Positions 1-8,203 of a stretch of DNA of 64,000 nt are shown here, piece by piece. The stretch is from Erythrobacter sp. NAP1 (GTDB lineage: Bacteria; Pseudomonadota; Alphaproteobacteria; Sphingomonadales; Sphingomonadaceae). Under the pieces are notes generated by a model. That model saw only the letters and a list, made by a program, of their open reading frames with translations, was not told the DNA's origin and did not search any database. The DNA lies in the NCBI RefSeq assembly GCF_000152865.1, contig NZ_CH672390.1, positions 2,707,468 through 2,771,467 of the forward strand, in the 5' to 3' direction. The first letter of the stretch is position 1. Every line of letters begins with the position of its first letter. The translations under genes and the position numbers were made by a program.

Positions 1-336
1 CGCTCGATCTTCGGCGAGTCGAAAGAGTCGAGGCTTGGGATTGCCAGCTTGAGGGCGCGGAGTGATCGACCCTGCTTCGGTGAAGCCAAAGCCAAGTCTC
101 AAAAGAGCATCGGGCACTTCAGCGTCTTTGTCGAACCCAGCGGCGACCCCCACCGGGTTTGGAAAGTCCAATCCGGCAACTCGTACCGCCAGCGAATTGC
201 TTCCAGAGTCTCCAGAAGAGATTGAAGCAAAAGGCATTTTTTTCAGCGAGTTAATCGCAAGGCGGTGGCCGGTCTCGGGGTCGAGCGCAAAGATGGCCGG
301 ACGAGCGAGCGCGAAGAGGCGAGAGGTGAGCGTCAT
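1..336 (-). CDS. pyrD: Dihydroorotate dehydrogenase (quinone), N-terminal part, cut by the left edge
   Basis: This minus-strand frame opens at ATG 336 and stays open to base 1 (112 codons visible). An in-frame TGA lies eight codons upstream, which fixes the region of the start. The translation has an N-terminal hydrophobic/amphipathic segment typical of membrane-associated class 2 enzymes. It then has the class 2 signature: a [13 protein letters not shown] stretch near residues 59-71, followed by a [20 protein letters not shown] stretch and a [14 protein letters not shown] segment. Known role: FMN-dependent oxidation of dihydroorotate to orotate with quinone reduction in pyrimidine synthesis at the inner membrane. 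The catalytic and C-terminal parts lie outside the window. No strong ribosome binding site is visible. Confidence 0.92.
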   Translation of the reverse strand, partial: MTLTSRLFALARPAIFALDPETGHRLAINSLKKMPFASISSGDSGSNSLAVRVAGLDFPNPVGVAAGFDKDAEVPDALLRLGFGFTEAGSITPRPQAGNPKPRLFRLAEDRA

Positions 337-475
337 GGTTCTGCGCGTAAGCTGATTTCATCCGATCTGTCGAGAGGAGCACGTCCGACCATTCTACCAA
401 GCGGTAAGCTCAAGACTTTGTGATCGAACCGAAAATTTGCTCCATGATACCTTGTCGTTTGCATACAATTCTTAG

Positions 476-584
476 GCCGAGTTCGCGTCTAGACACTGTT
501 CTGCGACCCGAAGGGCTCGGAGCAGCAATGCAAAGAGTTCCTCAACTCAAATGGGCGGCCCAACCGTGGGCCGCCCTTTTTTTT
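476..584 (+). ncRNA. Candidate small noncoding RNA ending in a strong terminator
   Basis: The 301-base gap between pyrD and the first AraC-like gene has no convincing ORF. It ends on the plus strand with a textbook intrinsic terminator (553-584) although no plus-strand gene precedes it. Within the gap, a GAGTT/AACTC hairpin (535-548) and a GC-rich segment around 508-523 could fold. A weak -10-like TACAAT lies at 464-469, giving a possible RNA of about 110 nt; no good -35 element is visible. It does not match 6S, SRP RNA or tmRNA as I know them. The identity and the 5' end are inference. Confidence 0.3.
553..584 (+). terminator. Rho-independent terminator
   Basis: A perfect 10-bp stem (GGGCGGCCCA at 553-562 pairing with TGGGCCGCCC at 567-576) has a 4-nt loop and is followed directly by eight T residues (577-584). 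The T-run is only on the plus-strand side. It lies just upstream of the first AraC-like gene and would shield that gene from upstream transcription. Confidence 0.85.
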
Positions 585-637
585 GATGTTATAACAGCCA
601 GAAAGACGCTACACGCCTCCATATCGGGGCGTTGTTG

Positions 638-1564
638 ATGGAAAAATTCACAGACTCCATGAATGGAGACACAGAATTTGAGCCTGATGAGGTGAGCTAT
701 GAGCTCACATCTCAGTCGCTCATCCACGTCGATTACATCGCTCCGCCAGCGGCGATCAGCGACTACGTAACGACGCTTTATCACTTCCGCTGTGACGAGC
801 CCAAGATCACCGATATCCAGCCTGCCTCGGTAGGCCATTTGTCGCTGTTCCCTTACGGCAAGGGTGAAATGCACTTTCGGGCAGGCCACAGCGACCCCAA
901 TCCCGAAGTGGCCGTGATGACACCGCTGTCGACCGCCAATCCAATCGTGGTCGATGGCCCGTTCCATGCCATTGGCGCAGCCCTCACGCCGCTTGGCTGG
1001 GCCGCGCTGACGGGCCTTCACGCGGGCGAGAATCGCGACCGGCTTCGCGATGCTGGCGAGATTCTTGGCGACCGTGCGACCAAGCTTGGTGCTGACTTGA
1101 TCGCCGAGTATCGCGCGGGCACGAAAACCGGGCAGGAATGCGCGCTTGCGATTGGTGAGTTCATTGGCAGCTCGGTCAAACGCGTGAACTCGCGACACGC
1201 AGAGCTCATCAAGGTCGTCAACAATTGGCTTGGTTCATCTCTCAGCCCGGACCTTGGCGATCTGCTTGAAAAGGCGGCCTATTCGGAGCGCCAGGTTCAA
1301 CGCCTGACAGAGCGATATTTTGGCCTCTCACCGCAAGCGCTGGCTCGCAAATATCGCGCGCTCAGAGCGGCGGCGCTGCTATCTTTCCCCACCCTGACCC
1401 CAGAATTCGAAGCCGAACTTGGCGAAGCGTTTTTCGATCAGTCGCACATGATCAGAGAGATCAACCGTTTCGTCGGCCGCACCCCTGCCAGACTCAAGAA
1501 CCCGGACAACCCCTACCTGTCCGAAATGATCGCGCCGAAAAATCTGCGCGAGCTGGACTCATAA
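638..1564 (+). CDS. AraC-like transcriptional regulator, tandem paralog 1
   Basis: The protein has about 308 residues. The N-terminal two thirds form a sensor-like region with a conserved FHAIGAALTPLGWAALTG segment. The last 100 residues resemble the AraC/XylS double helix-turn-helix: a first helix pair around SERQVQRL...YFGLSP, and a second around FFDQSHMIREINRFVGRTP, which matches the family's F-x-D-x-S-H and G-x-T-P landmarks. It is the first of three paralogs in tandem. The start is ATG 638; an in-frame TTG at 632 and an ATG at 659 are alternatives and none has a clear ribosome binding site. Target genes and ligand are unknown. Confidence 0.8.
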   Translation: MEKFTDSMNGDTEFEPDEVSYELTSQSLIHVDYIAPPAAISDYVTTLYHFRCDEPKITDIQPASVGHLSLFPYGKGEMHFRAGHSDPNPEVAVMTPLSTANPIVVDGPFHAIGAALTPLGWAALTGLHAGENRDRLRDAGEILGDRATKLGADLIAEYRAGTKTGQECALAIGEFIGSSVKRVNSRHAELIKVVNNWLGSSLSPDLGDLLEKAAYSERQVQRLTERYFGLSPQALARKYRALRAAALLSFPTLTPEFEAELGEAFFDQSHMIREINRFVGRTPARLKNPDNPYLSEMIAPKNLRELDS

Positions 1565-1595
1565 GGGGGCGCAGCAAAGCTGCCCAACACAAGGC

Positions 1596-2474
1596 ATGCT
1601 CTTCGAAACCAAACATCCTGTCGAATTTGAGCTTATCGCCCCTCCGCCTGATCTTCGAGAACAGGTGAACATCTTCTACGCCATGCGTTCAGGCGCCGAG
1701 CGTATCGAGGACGTCATGCCGGCCTATTCGGGTCAGGTTTATGCTATTTTCGAAGGCACGTTCGAGCTGCATTTTGAGAGCGGTACGCAAAAAGCACCCG
1801 CCCCGGTCTTCCTCAATGCGCCCCTGTTGCAAGCGACCCGCTTGTCGGTTCTCGGGCCCTTCCGCTGCGTGGGCGCATCGCTGACACACCGCGGATGGGC
1901 TGAACTGGTTGGCGAGCCCGTTGACGCGGTTCATCACCGTATGATCCCACCACACGATGCTCTGAGCCACGAACTCGCTGATCGCTTGGTCGGCATTGGA
2001 CAGGCAGATCCTGACGATCCTGCGCAGGCGACCGAAGCGCTCTCGCAGGTGATCCGTGAAGCAATCACGCCGATCAAGCCCGCTCATGCGACCTTCATAG
2101 ACGAGACCATGTCTTGGCTCTCGAAAGAGTTCAATCCGCCTGTCGAGGCCCTGTTCGACGAGCTTGCAATATCGCGGCGACAGGCCCAACGGCTCAGCAA
2201 TCGGTTCTTCGGTGTCCCGCCGAGGCAACTCCTCAAACGAGTAAGAGCAATGCGGGCAGCGACCTTGTTGTCGCAACCGGATTTGCCAGCCACGGTTCGA
2301 GACGAGATCTCGCTGGCTTATTTCGATCAGTCGCATCTGATCAACGACTTGCGTCGTTACACCGGGAGAACGCCGACTATTCTGGAGGAGGGGGACCTGG
2401 TCGTGCGGACATTCGATCCTGCCGCCCATGGACCGCCTGGAAAGTATGCACGCGACGCGCTTGAGAAGGAATAA
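1596..2474 (+). CDS. AraC-like transcriptional regulator, tandem paralog 2
   Basis: The protein has 292 residues, is co-directional, and sits 31 bp behind paralog 1, so the two are probably cotranscribed. It shares the family blocks: FRCVGASLTHRGWAEL in the sensor half, SRRQAQRLSNRFFGVPP in the first DNA-binding helix pair and YFDQSHLINDLRRYTGRTP in the second. Sequence identity to the neighbours looks moderate, suggesting an old duplication rather than a recent one. The ATG at 1596 is used; the purine run just before it is too close to be a good ribosome binding site. Confidence 0.8.
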   Translation: MLFETKHPVEFELIAPPPDLREQVNIFYAMRSGAERIEDVMPAYSGQVYAIFEGTFELHFESGTQKAPAPVFLNAPLLQATRLSVLGPFRCVGASLTHRGWAELVGEPVDAVHHRMIPPHDALSHELADRLVGIGQADPDDPAQATEALSQVIREAITPIKPAHATFIDETMSWLSKEFNPPVEALFDELAISRRQAQRLSNRFFGVPPRQLLKRVRAMRAATLLSQPDLPATVRDEISLAYFDQSHLINDLRRYTGRTPTILEEGDLVVRTFDPAAHGPPGKYARDALEKE

Positions 2475-2604
2475 CAACCACTTAGGCTTTGAAAAGCGTC
2501 ATGTCGCTGTATTACAAGGCGATATGGTCGAGCCAGCATATGTCCCTGCTGAAGAGCCGCGCAAACGCGGTTCTCCAGCGCCTGGCGCAGAGGCACTGGG
2601 GGCG

Positions 2605-2624
2605 GTGCGACCGAAGGGTCGCAC
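2605..2624. repeat. Perfect hairpin between AraC-like paralogs 2 and 3
   Basis: An 8-bp perfect stem (GTGCGACC/GGTCGCAC) with loop GAAG lies in the 186-bp gap between the second and third paralogs. It has no T-run, so it may be an RNA processing or stability element or a REP-like unit rather than a terminator. Nothing else is recognisable in that gap. Confidence 0.4.
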
Positions 2625-2660
2625 TTGGTCGATCGTGCCGCCCCGCTTGCGAGACGATCA

Positions 2661-3575
2661 ATGAACTCGGGCAAGGCGGCCGACGCAAGCAACAGGCACT
2701 TTCAACTCACCTATTTTGATCCGCCTGAAGGCCTGAAGCAGCACGTGCTCGCGCTGTTTCATTTCAAATGGGATGAACGGGAGATCGCCGACCGCCACCC
2801 CGGCGCTTTGGGGCAGCTGTTCTTCACGCCCTATGGGTCAGGCGAAATCGAGTTCGGCGATGTCGTTCAGAAGGTCGGTGGAAAGCCTTGCATGTTCAGC
2901 GGTTTCAAGACTGCTGCTCCGTTTCGCATGTCGGGGCCTTGGCACGCCATTGGCGCGTCGCTCTCCCCGCTCGGCTGGGCCGCCTTGTCGGGGGCCGACG
3001 CCAGCACGCACCTCGACCGCTTCATCCCGGCAGAGGAATTGCTCGGTGACGAAGTGACCGAGTTCCATGACGATCTGGTCGCGCGCTATCGTTCGGGCGA
3101 GACTGGCGGCCCGGAAGCGTGCGCCGAATTGGCCGGTTGGATCGCTCAGCGTTTGAAGTCAGTACCCAAGCCGCATGAAACCGTGATCAGGACAGTCCTC
3201 GCTTGGCTGGGTACTTCGCTCAATCCGGACATCGAAGCGCTCTATAACGAGCTTGCTTATTCCAGACGTCAGTCTGAACGATTGGTCGCAAAGTATTTCG
3301 GCCTTGCGCCCGCAGCCCTTGCCCGAAAGATGCGTGCAGTCCGCGCGGCTCACCTGCTTGCCCAGCCAGACCTGTCAGACGAAGCCGAAGCGGAGATCGC
3401 TTCCGCCTTCTACGACCAGCCGCACATGATCAACGAGATCAGACGATATTGTGGCTACACACCGTCGCGGCTGGGCGGTGAAGCGGAGCCACTGTTCCAG
3501 ACGATGCTCAGAATGAAGAATCTCAACCGCCTGAGCCCTTTCATGGCGCTTGGCATAGAGAATCACACAGCTTGA
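2661..3575 (+). CDS. AraC-like transcriptional regulator, tandem paralog 3
   Basis: The protein has 304 residues from ATG 2661; an in-frame TTG 12 codons upstream gives an implausible Arg-rich extension. It shares the paralog blocks WHAIGASLSPLGWAALSG, SRRQSERLVAKYFGLAP and FYDQPHMINEIRRYCGYTP, the last being the second AraC helix-turn-helix. Its TGA stop (3573-3575) lies inside the promoter/operator region of the suf regulator, so readthrough into the suf operon is possible. Function beyond being a probable DNA-binding regulator is not evident. Confidence 0.8.
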   Translation: MNSGKAADASNRHFQLTYFDPPEGLKQHVLALFHFKWDEREIADRHPGALGQLFFTPYGSGEIEFGDVVQKVGGKPCMFSGFKTAAPFRMSGPWHAIGASLSPLGWAALSGADASTHLDRFIPAEELLGDEVTEFHDDLVARYRSGETGGPEACAELAGWIAQRLKSVPKPHETVIRTVLAWLGTSLNPDIEALYNELAYSRRQSERLVAKYFGLAPAALARKMRAVRAAHLLAQPDLSDEAEAEIASAFYDQPHMINEIRRYCGYTPSRLGGEAEPLFQTMLRMKNLNRLSPFMALGIENHTA

Positions 3576-3626
3576 AATCAGACCAAATTGTGCGTATTTG
3601 AAATCCGACTGATTCAGTCCGATTTA
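3571..3626 (+). promoter_or_regulatory. suf operon promoters and palindromic operator (probable Rrf2/IscR-type site)
   Basis: A 25-bp dyad at 3601-3625 (AAATC-C-GACTGA-T-TCAGTC-C-GATTT) has a single internal mismatch. A related half-site, GAAATC-A-GAC, lies upstream at 3574-3583, matching GAAATC-C-GAC at 3600-3609. Two promoter-like pairs coincide with these elements: TTGAAA 3572-3577 with TATTTG 3595-3600 (17-bp spacer), and TTGAAA 3598-3603 with GATTTA 3621-3626 (17-bp spacer). The dyad would sit between the -35 and -10 of the second promoter, as expected for a repressor. That the downstream Rrf2 protein binds here is inference from position. Confidence 0.6.
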
Positions 3627-3661
3627 AGAATGACTCGCAACAAGCAGATTTTCCTGAGCCC

Positions 3662-4096
3662 ATGCGCCTCTCAAACCTTGCCGATTATGCCGTCATTACG
3701 ATGTGCCAGGCCGCTACGCATTGTGGCGATGGACGCGTGAGCGCTGCTGAACTGGCGAGTGAGACGGGGCTTCCTGTTCCAACCGTACAGCGATTGGTCT
3801 CAAAGCTGACTTCCGCCGGGCTGCTGCGCTCGGTTCGCGGGGCTGGTGGGGGCTTGCAGCTTGGGCGTCCCGCAGCGGCAATCACTGTCGCTGATATTGT
3901 CGAGGCGGTAGAAGGTCCGATCGCCTTGACCGCCTGCGTCGACCACAAGGAGTGCGAACACGAAGCGCGCTGTTCGATGAAGCCGCATTGGCCGATCATC
4001 AACGCGAAACTGCGCGGCGCCCTCGCCGAGGTCACTCTCGAACATCTGCGCCACTCCCCGGCGCCCACAACTTCCTACGAAAAGCACATGGCATGA
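3662..4096 (+). CDS. Rrf2-family Fe-S cluster-sensing regulator of the suf operon (IscR-like)
   Basis: The protein has 144 residues. The N-terminal winged helix-turn-helix begins with [11 protein letters not shown] and contains the recognition region [13 protein letters not shown] followed by the wing [11 protein letters not shown]. Cysteines at residues 92, 98 and 104 form C-x5-C-x5-C, the same spacing and numbers as the [2Fe-2S] ligands of IscR, and a histidine follows at 109. Known role of such proteins: repress or activate Fe-S assembly genes according to cluster occupancy. The stop overlaps the sufB start as ATGA, so translation is coupled, and a palindromic operator lies 36-60 bp upstream. 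Its frequent family name is SUF system Fe-S cluster assembly regulator. Confidence 0.9.
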   Translation: MRLSNLADYAVITMCQAATHCGDGRVSAAELASETGLPVPTVQRLVSKLTSAGLLRSVRGAGGGLQLGRPAAAITVADIVEAVEGPIALTACVDHKECEHEARCSMKPHWPIINAKLRGALAEVTLEHLRHSPAPTTSYEKHMA

Positions 4097-5580
4097 CCGA
4101 ACAGATCGACACACAAGAGATGGACGCAGAGGCCAAGGCGGCTGCCGCTAATGCTGCAGAATACGAGCACGGCTGGTCCTCGGATATTGAGACCGAGTAT
4201 GCGGAAAAAGGACTTTCCGAAGAGACCGTCCGCTTCATCTCGGCCAAAAAGGGCGAGCCGGAATGGATGCTCGACTGGCGTCTGAAGGCCTTTCGCCTTT
4301 GGCAAGAAATGAAGGAGCCCGACTGGGCCAAGGTCGGCTATCCGGCGATCGACTATCAGGACGCGTATTATTACGCCGCGCCCAAGAAGAAGCCGACGCT
4401 CAAATCGCTCGACGAACTCGATCCAGAGATTAAGGCGGTTTACGACAAGCTCGGGATCCCCGTGGCGGAGCAGGAAGTGCTCGCCGGGGTCGAAGGCGCG
4501 CGCAAAGTCGCGGTTGATGCCGTTTTCGACAGTGTGAGCGTCGCAACCACCTTTCGTGAGGAGCTCAAGAAGGCGGGCGTTATCTTCCTGTCGATTTCCG
4601 AAGCGATCAAGGAATATCCGGACCTTGTCAAAAAGTGGCTCGGCCGCGTCGTGCCTCAGCGCGACAACTACTTTGCTTGTTTGAACAGCGCAGTCTTTTC
4701 CGACGGTACCTTTGTCTATGTGCCCGAAGGCGTGCGCTGCCCGATGGAGCTCAGCACCTATTTCCGCATCAACGCCGAAAACACCGGACAATTCGAACGC
4801 ACCCTGATCGTCGCTGAGAAGGGTTCATACGTCAGCTATCTCGAAGGCTGCACTGCGCCGATGCGCGATGAAAACCAGCTCCACGCTGCCGTCGTCGAAC
4901 TGGTCGCGATGGAAGACGCCGAAATCAAATATTCGACTGTCCAGAACTGGTATCCGGGTAATTCCGAAGGCGTTGGCGGCATCTATAACTTCGTCACCAA
5001 GCGCGGGTTGTGCCAAGGCGACCGCTCCAAGATCAGCTGGACGCAGGTCGAGACCGGTTCCGCGGTGACGTGGAAGTATCCGTCCTGCGTGCTCAACGGC
5101 AAAGACAGCGTAGGCGAGTTCTATTCGGTCGCTGTCACTAACAATCATCAGCAGGCCGATACCGGCACCAAGATGATCCACAACGGCGCAGGCTCGCGCT
5201 CGACGATCATTTCCAAGGGTATTTCGGCGGGCAAATCGAACAACACCTATCGCGGATTGGTCCGCGTCGGCCCCAAAGCCGAAGGCGTGCGCAATTTCAC
5301 CCAGTGCGACAGCCTGCTGCTTGGCAACGAATGCGGCGCGCACACCGTGCCCTATATCGAGGTCAAGAACCCCGGCGCCCAGATCGAGCACGAAGCGACC
5401 ACTTCGAAGATCAGCGACGAGCAGCTGTTCTACGCGATGCAGCGCGGGCTGGACGAGGAAGATGCCGTGGCGCTGATCGTCAACGGCTTCGCCAAGGACG
5501 TGCTCAAAGAGTTGCCGATGGAGTTTGCCGTCGAAGCGCAGAAGCTTCTCGCCATTAGCCTCGAAGGGAGCGTGGGGTGA
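4093..5580 (+). CDS. sufB: Fe-S cluster assembly scaffold protein SufB
   Basis: The protein has 495 residues, the usual SufB length. SufB forms the SufBC2D scaffold on which [Fe-S] clusters are built from SufS-derived sulfur in the cytosol. Recognisable SufB stretches include [18 protein letters not shown], the SYLEGCTAP segment, [20 protein letters not shown] and the C-terminal [14 protein letters not shown]. The ATG at 4093 overlaps the regulator's TGA and gives the standard N-terminus; a longer in-frame extension would run back into the regulator gene and is rejected. Confidence 0.97.
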   Translation: MTEQIDTQEMDAEAKAAAANAAEYEHGWSSDIETEYAEKGLSEETVRFISAKKGEPEWMLDWRLKAFRLWQEMKEPDWAKVGYPAIDYQDAYYYAAPKKKPTLKSLDELDPEIKAVYDKLGIPVAEQEVLAGVEGARKVAVDAVFDSVSVATTFREELKKAGVIFLSISEAIKEYPDLVKKWLGRVVPQRDNYFACLNSAVFSDGTFVYVPEGVRCPMELSTYFRINAENTGQFERTLIVAEKGSYVSYLEGCTAPMRDENQLHAAVVELVAMEDAEIKYSTVQNWYPGNSEGVGGIYNFVTKRGLCQGDRSKISWTQVETGSAVTWKYPSCVLNGKDSVGEFYSVAVTNNHQQADTGTKMIHNGAGSRSTIISKGISAGKSNNTYRGLVRVGPKAEGVRNFTQCDSLLLGNECGAHTVPYIEVKNPGAQIEHEATTSKISDEQLFYAMQRGLDEEDAVALIVNGFAKDVLKELPMEFAVEAQKLLAISLEGSVG

Positions 5581-6611
5581 GCCTTCTTGAAGAAGCCATC
5601 GTAGTCAGGCCTGTCACAGAAGATGACGCGCCGGGGCTGACGGTAATCCTCAATGAGATTATCGCGCAGGGCGGGACAACCGCGCTTGAAGAGGCGTTCA
5701 CCCCTGAGCATCTGGCCGAAGTTTATTTGACCGGCCCCGGCGTTCACAACTGCGTGGCTGCAGTCGACAGCGAAACGGGCGATCTGCTTGGCTTTCAAGC
5801 GCTGGTGCACAACGATGCACTTCCCGAAGGTGTTGCTGACATCGCCACCTTCGCCAAGGTTGGAGCAACGCAGCAAGGGATCGGCAAAACCCTGTTCGAA
5901 GCGACGCGAGCGAGCGCCGTCGAACTCGGTCTTGAGGCGATCAACGCGACAGTTCGTGCCGACAATACCGGCGGCCTAGAGTTTTATGCGAAGATGGGTT
6001 TTGAGGATCATGACGTGACCCCGGGCGTACCTCTTACAGACGGGACACCTGTCGACCGGGTGCACAAACGCCATTTGCTGACTGCGAAAAGCGATCAGGA
6101 AACCGCTCGTAAAACCCTGGGCCTCAAGGACACTTCGAGCACAGAGCCGTCGCTCAACAAGAAAGGTCGCGGCTGGAAAATTTCGGATAAGCGCCTCGAC
6201 GAGTTGCACGATCGTGCGCGCGAGATGAAGCGCTTTGCGTCGCCTGCGCACAAGGCGCTCGCCAAGCGGTTCGCCGATGCCGACCTTGGTCGCTACACCT
6301 TTAAGCGCTTTGCCGTAGTCGGCAGCGCGATTGTCGACTTCAATTGCCACAATCTTGGAATGGCGATCATGATCGACGAAGACGATCAGGATGAAACGCT
6401 GGCCAAGCGCCGCGACAAGAGCCTCGAAGCGGTCGGCATCCGTGTCATGCGAATCAAGGCAAGCGATATTCTCGAAAACATGGACGCCGTCCTTCAGCGG
6501 ATCACCGCCGGAATGCGCATTCGCATTGATGACAAGCGTCAAGCGCGGCGTGAACACCGCGCGTCCTCCACACCCAGCAGGTATCAATCACGGGACACAG
6601 CCGAACAATGA
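5577..6611 (+). CDS. GNAT acetyltransferase fused to a DUF559 (endonuclease-like) domain
   Basis: The protein has 344 residues. Residues 8-165 form a GNAT N-acetyltransferase with an acetyl-CoA loop at [13 protein letters not shown] and a typical C-terminal [14 protein letters not shown] segment. Residues about 205-315 match DUF559, a family related to very-short-patch-repair-type endonuclease folds: [16 protein letters not shown], an acidic IDEDDQDET stretch and [16 protein letters not shown]. The GTG start at 5577 overlaps the sufB stop (GTGA). No frameshift or stop separates the two domains. Neither domain belongs to the canonical SUF pathway, and the substrate is unknown. The tail after about residue 320 is basic and low complexity. 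Confidence 0.8.
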   Translation: MSLLEEAIVVRPVTEDDAPGLTVILNEIIAQGGTTALEEAFTPEHLAEVYLTGPGVHNCVAAVDSETGDLLGFQALVHNDALPEGVADIATFAKVGATQQGIGKTLFEATRASAVELGLEAINATVRADNTGGLEFYAKMGFEDHDVTPGVPLTDGTPVDRVHKRHLLTAKSDQETARKTLGLKDTSSTEPSLNKKGRGWKISDKRLDELHDRAREMKRFASPAHKALAKRFADADLGRYTFKRFAVVGSAIVDFNCHNLGMAIMIDEDDQDETLAKRRDKSLEAVGIRVMRIKASDILENMDAVLQRITAGMRIRIDDKRQARREHRASSTPSRYQSRDTAEQ

Positions 6612-7162
6612 CCAGCTTATCTCTCATTATCGCTCCCCTGGTCGCGCTTCAGGGCGTGGGCCAGGCGCCCGTTGCCATCGAGAACGATGCGCCCGAGACG
6701 TGGACGCTCGAATATCCGCGCCTGATTCAGCCTTTCGTAGCCGACTACCGGCGCTGTTTATCCGTGCAGTTGCGCAAGGTTCGCGGGCAGGCCGACTTTG
6801 AATCGCAGCATCGCTCGGACCTTCCTCGCTGCGCAGAGGTTCTCGACGCCTCGGTCGAGGGTGCAAGCTCGGTCCTCAGCCGTCGCGGGGAGAACGCCGA
6901 ATACACCGCAGCTGATGTGCGCGAGATCTTCGAGCATATCGGGAGGATCCACATCGCGCGCGGCGCAGACCTCGATAACCAATTCACATTCGTGCAGCGC
7001 TCACAGGCCGCAGCCCAGGAGCAGTACGAAGCCGAACGACCCAAAGGCCTCGTGCTCGAATTGCGCGACGCATCGGTCGTCAAGGCGCGCACAGACGAGA
7101 CTGCGGACGCTGCACAGGCCGCTTATGAAGAACGGGAGGCACGCAGTGCTGACAATCAATAA
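6608..7162 (+). CDS. Hypothetical small exported protein inside the suf operon
   Basis: The protein has 184 residues and I recognise no family. It starts at ATG 6608, overlapping the previous stop (ATGA). Residues 1-20 are hydrophobic and look like a weak signal peptide. Two cysteines (near residues 50 and 75) could form a disulfide. The C-terminal half is highly charged, predicted helical and Glu/Arg/Ala-rich. It overlaps the sufC start by 17 bp, indicating translational coupling. A periplasmic location would be odd for a Fe-S assembly partner; a role in supply or sensing is only inference. Confidence 0.65.
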   Translation: MTSLSLIIAPLVALQGVGQAPVAIENDAPETWTLEYPRLIQPFVADYRRCLSVQLRKVRGQADFESQHRSDLPRCAEVLDASVEGASSVLSRRGENAEYTAADVREIFEHIGRIHIARGADLDNQFTFVQRSQAAAQEQYEAERPKGLVLELRDASVVKARTDETADAAQAAYEEREARSADNQ

Positions 7163-7901
7163 TCTCCACGCCGAAGTAGACGGCAAGGCGATCCTCAAGG
7201 GTCTGAACCTCGAAGTTCAGGCCGGTGAGGTCCACGCCATCATGGGCCCCAATGGCGCCGGTAAATCGACGCTCGCGCATGTGCTGGGCGGCAAGCCGGG
7301 CTACGACGTGACCGCCGGATCGGTGACGTTTCGCGGCGCCCAGCTGTTCGACCTGGACCCTCATGAGCGTGCGGCGACGGGCTTGTTTTTGGGCTTTCAA
7401 TACCCGGTCGAGATTCCCGGCGTCTCCAACGTGCAATTCCTGCGCGAGGCGCTCAACGCCCAGCGCAAGTATCGCGGCGAAGAACCGCTCTCCGGCGGCG
7501 AGTTCCTGAAGCTCGCCAAGGAAAAGGCGGGCTTGCTCAAGATGGACATGGAAATGCTCAAGCGGCAGGTCAATGTCGGTTTCTCGGGCGGCGAAAAGAA
7601 GCGCGCCGAGATGGTCCAGATGGGCATTCTCGACCCTGCTTTTGCCGTTCTCGACGAAACCGATAGCGGCCTCGACATCGACGCGCTTCGTGTCGTTGGC
7701 GAGGGTATCAATTCGATCATGCGTGCTCCCGACAAGGGCGTGCTGCTCATCACGCACTATCAGCGTCTGCTCGACGTGGTGAAGCCTGACCGCGTGTCGG
7801 TGCTTGCCGATGGCCGCATCGTTGAAACCGGGGGTCCCGAGCTTGCGCTTCGCCTCGAAAGTGAAGGCTACGACGCGATCATGGCAGAGATGTCCGCGTG
7901 A
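7146..7901 (+). CDS. sufC: Fe-S cluster assembly ATPase SufC
   Basis: The protein has 251 residues. It is an ABC-type ATPase that drives conformational change of the SufB-SufD scaffold. The Walker A GPNGAGKS lies at residues 34-41, the ABC signature is FSGGEKKRAE and the Walker B/D-loop is AVLDETDSGLD, all as in SufC. The GTG at 7146 is chosen because GGGAGG (7134-7139) sits 6 nt upstream and the protein then starts with the standard LTINNLHAEV. The gene overlaps both neighbours. Confidence 0.97.
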   Translation: MLTINNLHAEVDGKAILKGLNLEVQAGEVHAIMGPNGAGKSTLAHVLGGKPGYDVTAGSVTFRGAQLFDLDPHERAATGLFLGFQYPVEIPGVSNVQFLREALNAQRKYRGEEPLSGGEFLKLAKEKAGLLKMDMEMLKRQVNVGFSGGEKKRAEMVQMGILDPAFAVLDETDSGLDIDALRVVGEGINSIMRAPDKGVLLITHYQRLLDVVKPDRVSVLADGRIVETGGPELALRLESEGYDAIMAEMSA

Positions 7902-8203
7902 TCCTGACCTCGCTCCTCCTTGCCATTCAGGCCGCGCCGGCTGAGACCGTGCCCGAGATTGTTGTGCTGGGGAACCTGCGCAGCGTTCAGGCGAGCGTGG
8001 GCCAGGACCGCGAAGGCAACTGGCATTGCTCGCTCAGCAAGTCGACCGGGCGTCCGCGCCTCGACGACCGCTTTTGCCGAGCAGTGACCCAATGCGTGCG
8101 CGAAGGGGCGAGCGACCAGCAGGCTGTGAGCAGCTGTATTCGAGAAACACGCGCACGATTGATGCGCAGAGTTGAACGCGCGATGGAGCGCAATGCCTCA
8201 TGA
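7898..8203 (+). CDS. Hypothetical small exported cysteine-containing protein inside the suf operon
   Basis: The protein has 101 residues, starting at GTG 7898 within a GTGA overlap and ending in an ATGA overlap with sufD. An N-terminal hydrophobic stretch (about residues 2-16, ending APAET) suggests a signal peptide. The mature part has four cysteines spread over WHCSL, FCRAVTQC and SSCI, then an Arg-rich helical C-terminus. No family is recognised. Tight coupling on both sides argues that it is a genuine gene rather than a chance frame. Confidence 0.65.
   Translation: MILTSLLLAIQAAPAETVPEIVVLGNLRSVQASVGQDREGNWHCSLSKSTGRPRLDDRFCRAVTQCVREGASDQQAVSSCIRETRARLMRRVERAMERNAS

Noticed and set aside
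62..355. Plus-strand open frame of 97 codons at the left edge
   Set aside because: The minus strand encodes an unmistakable PyrD N-terminus across the same bases, so the plus-strand frame is a shadow.
5577..6611. GNAT-DUF559 gene as a frameshift fusion of two neighbours
   Set aside because: There is one uninterrupted frame with no internal start signal or stop, and a hinge-like linker between the domains, so a true fusion is more likely than a sequencing artefact.
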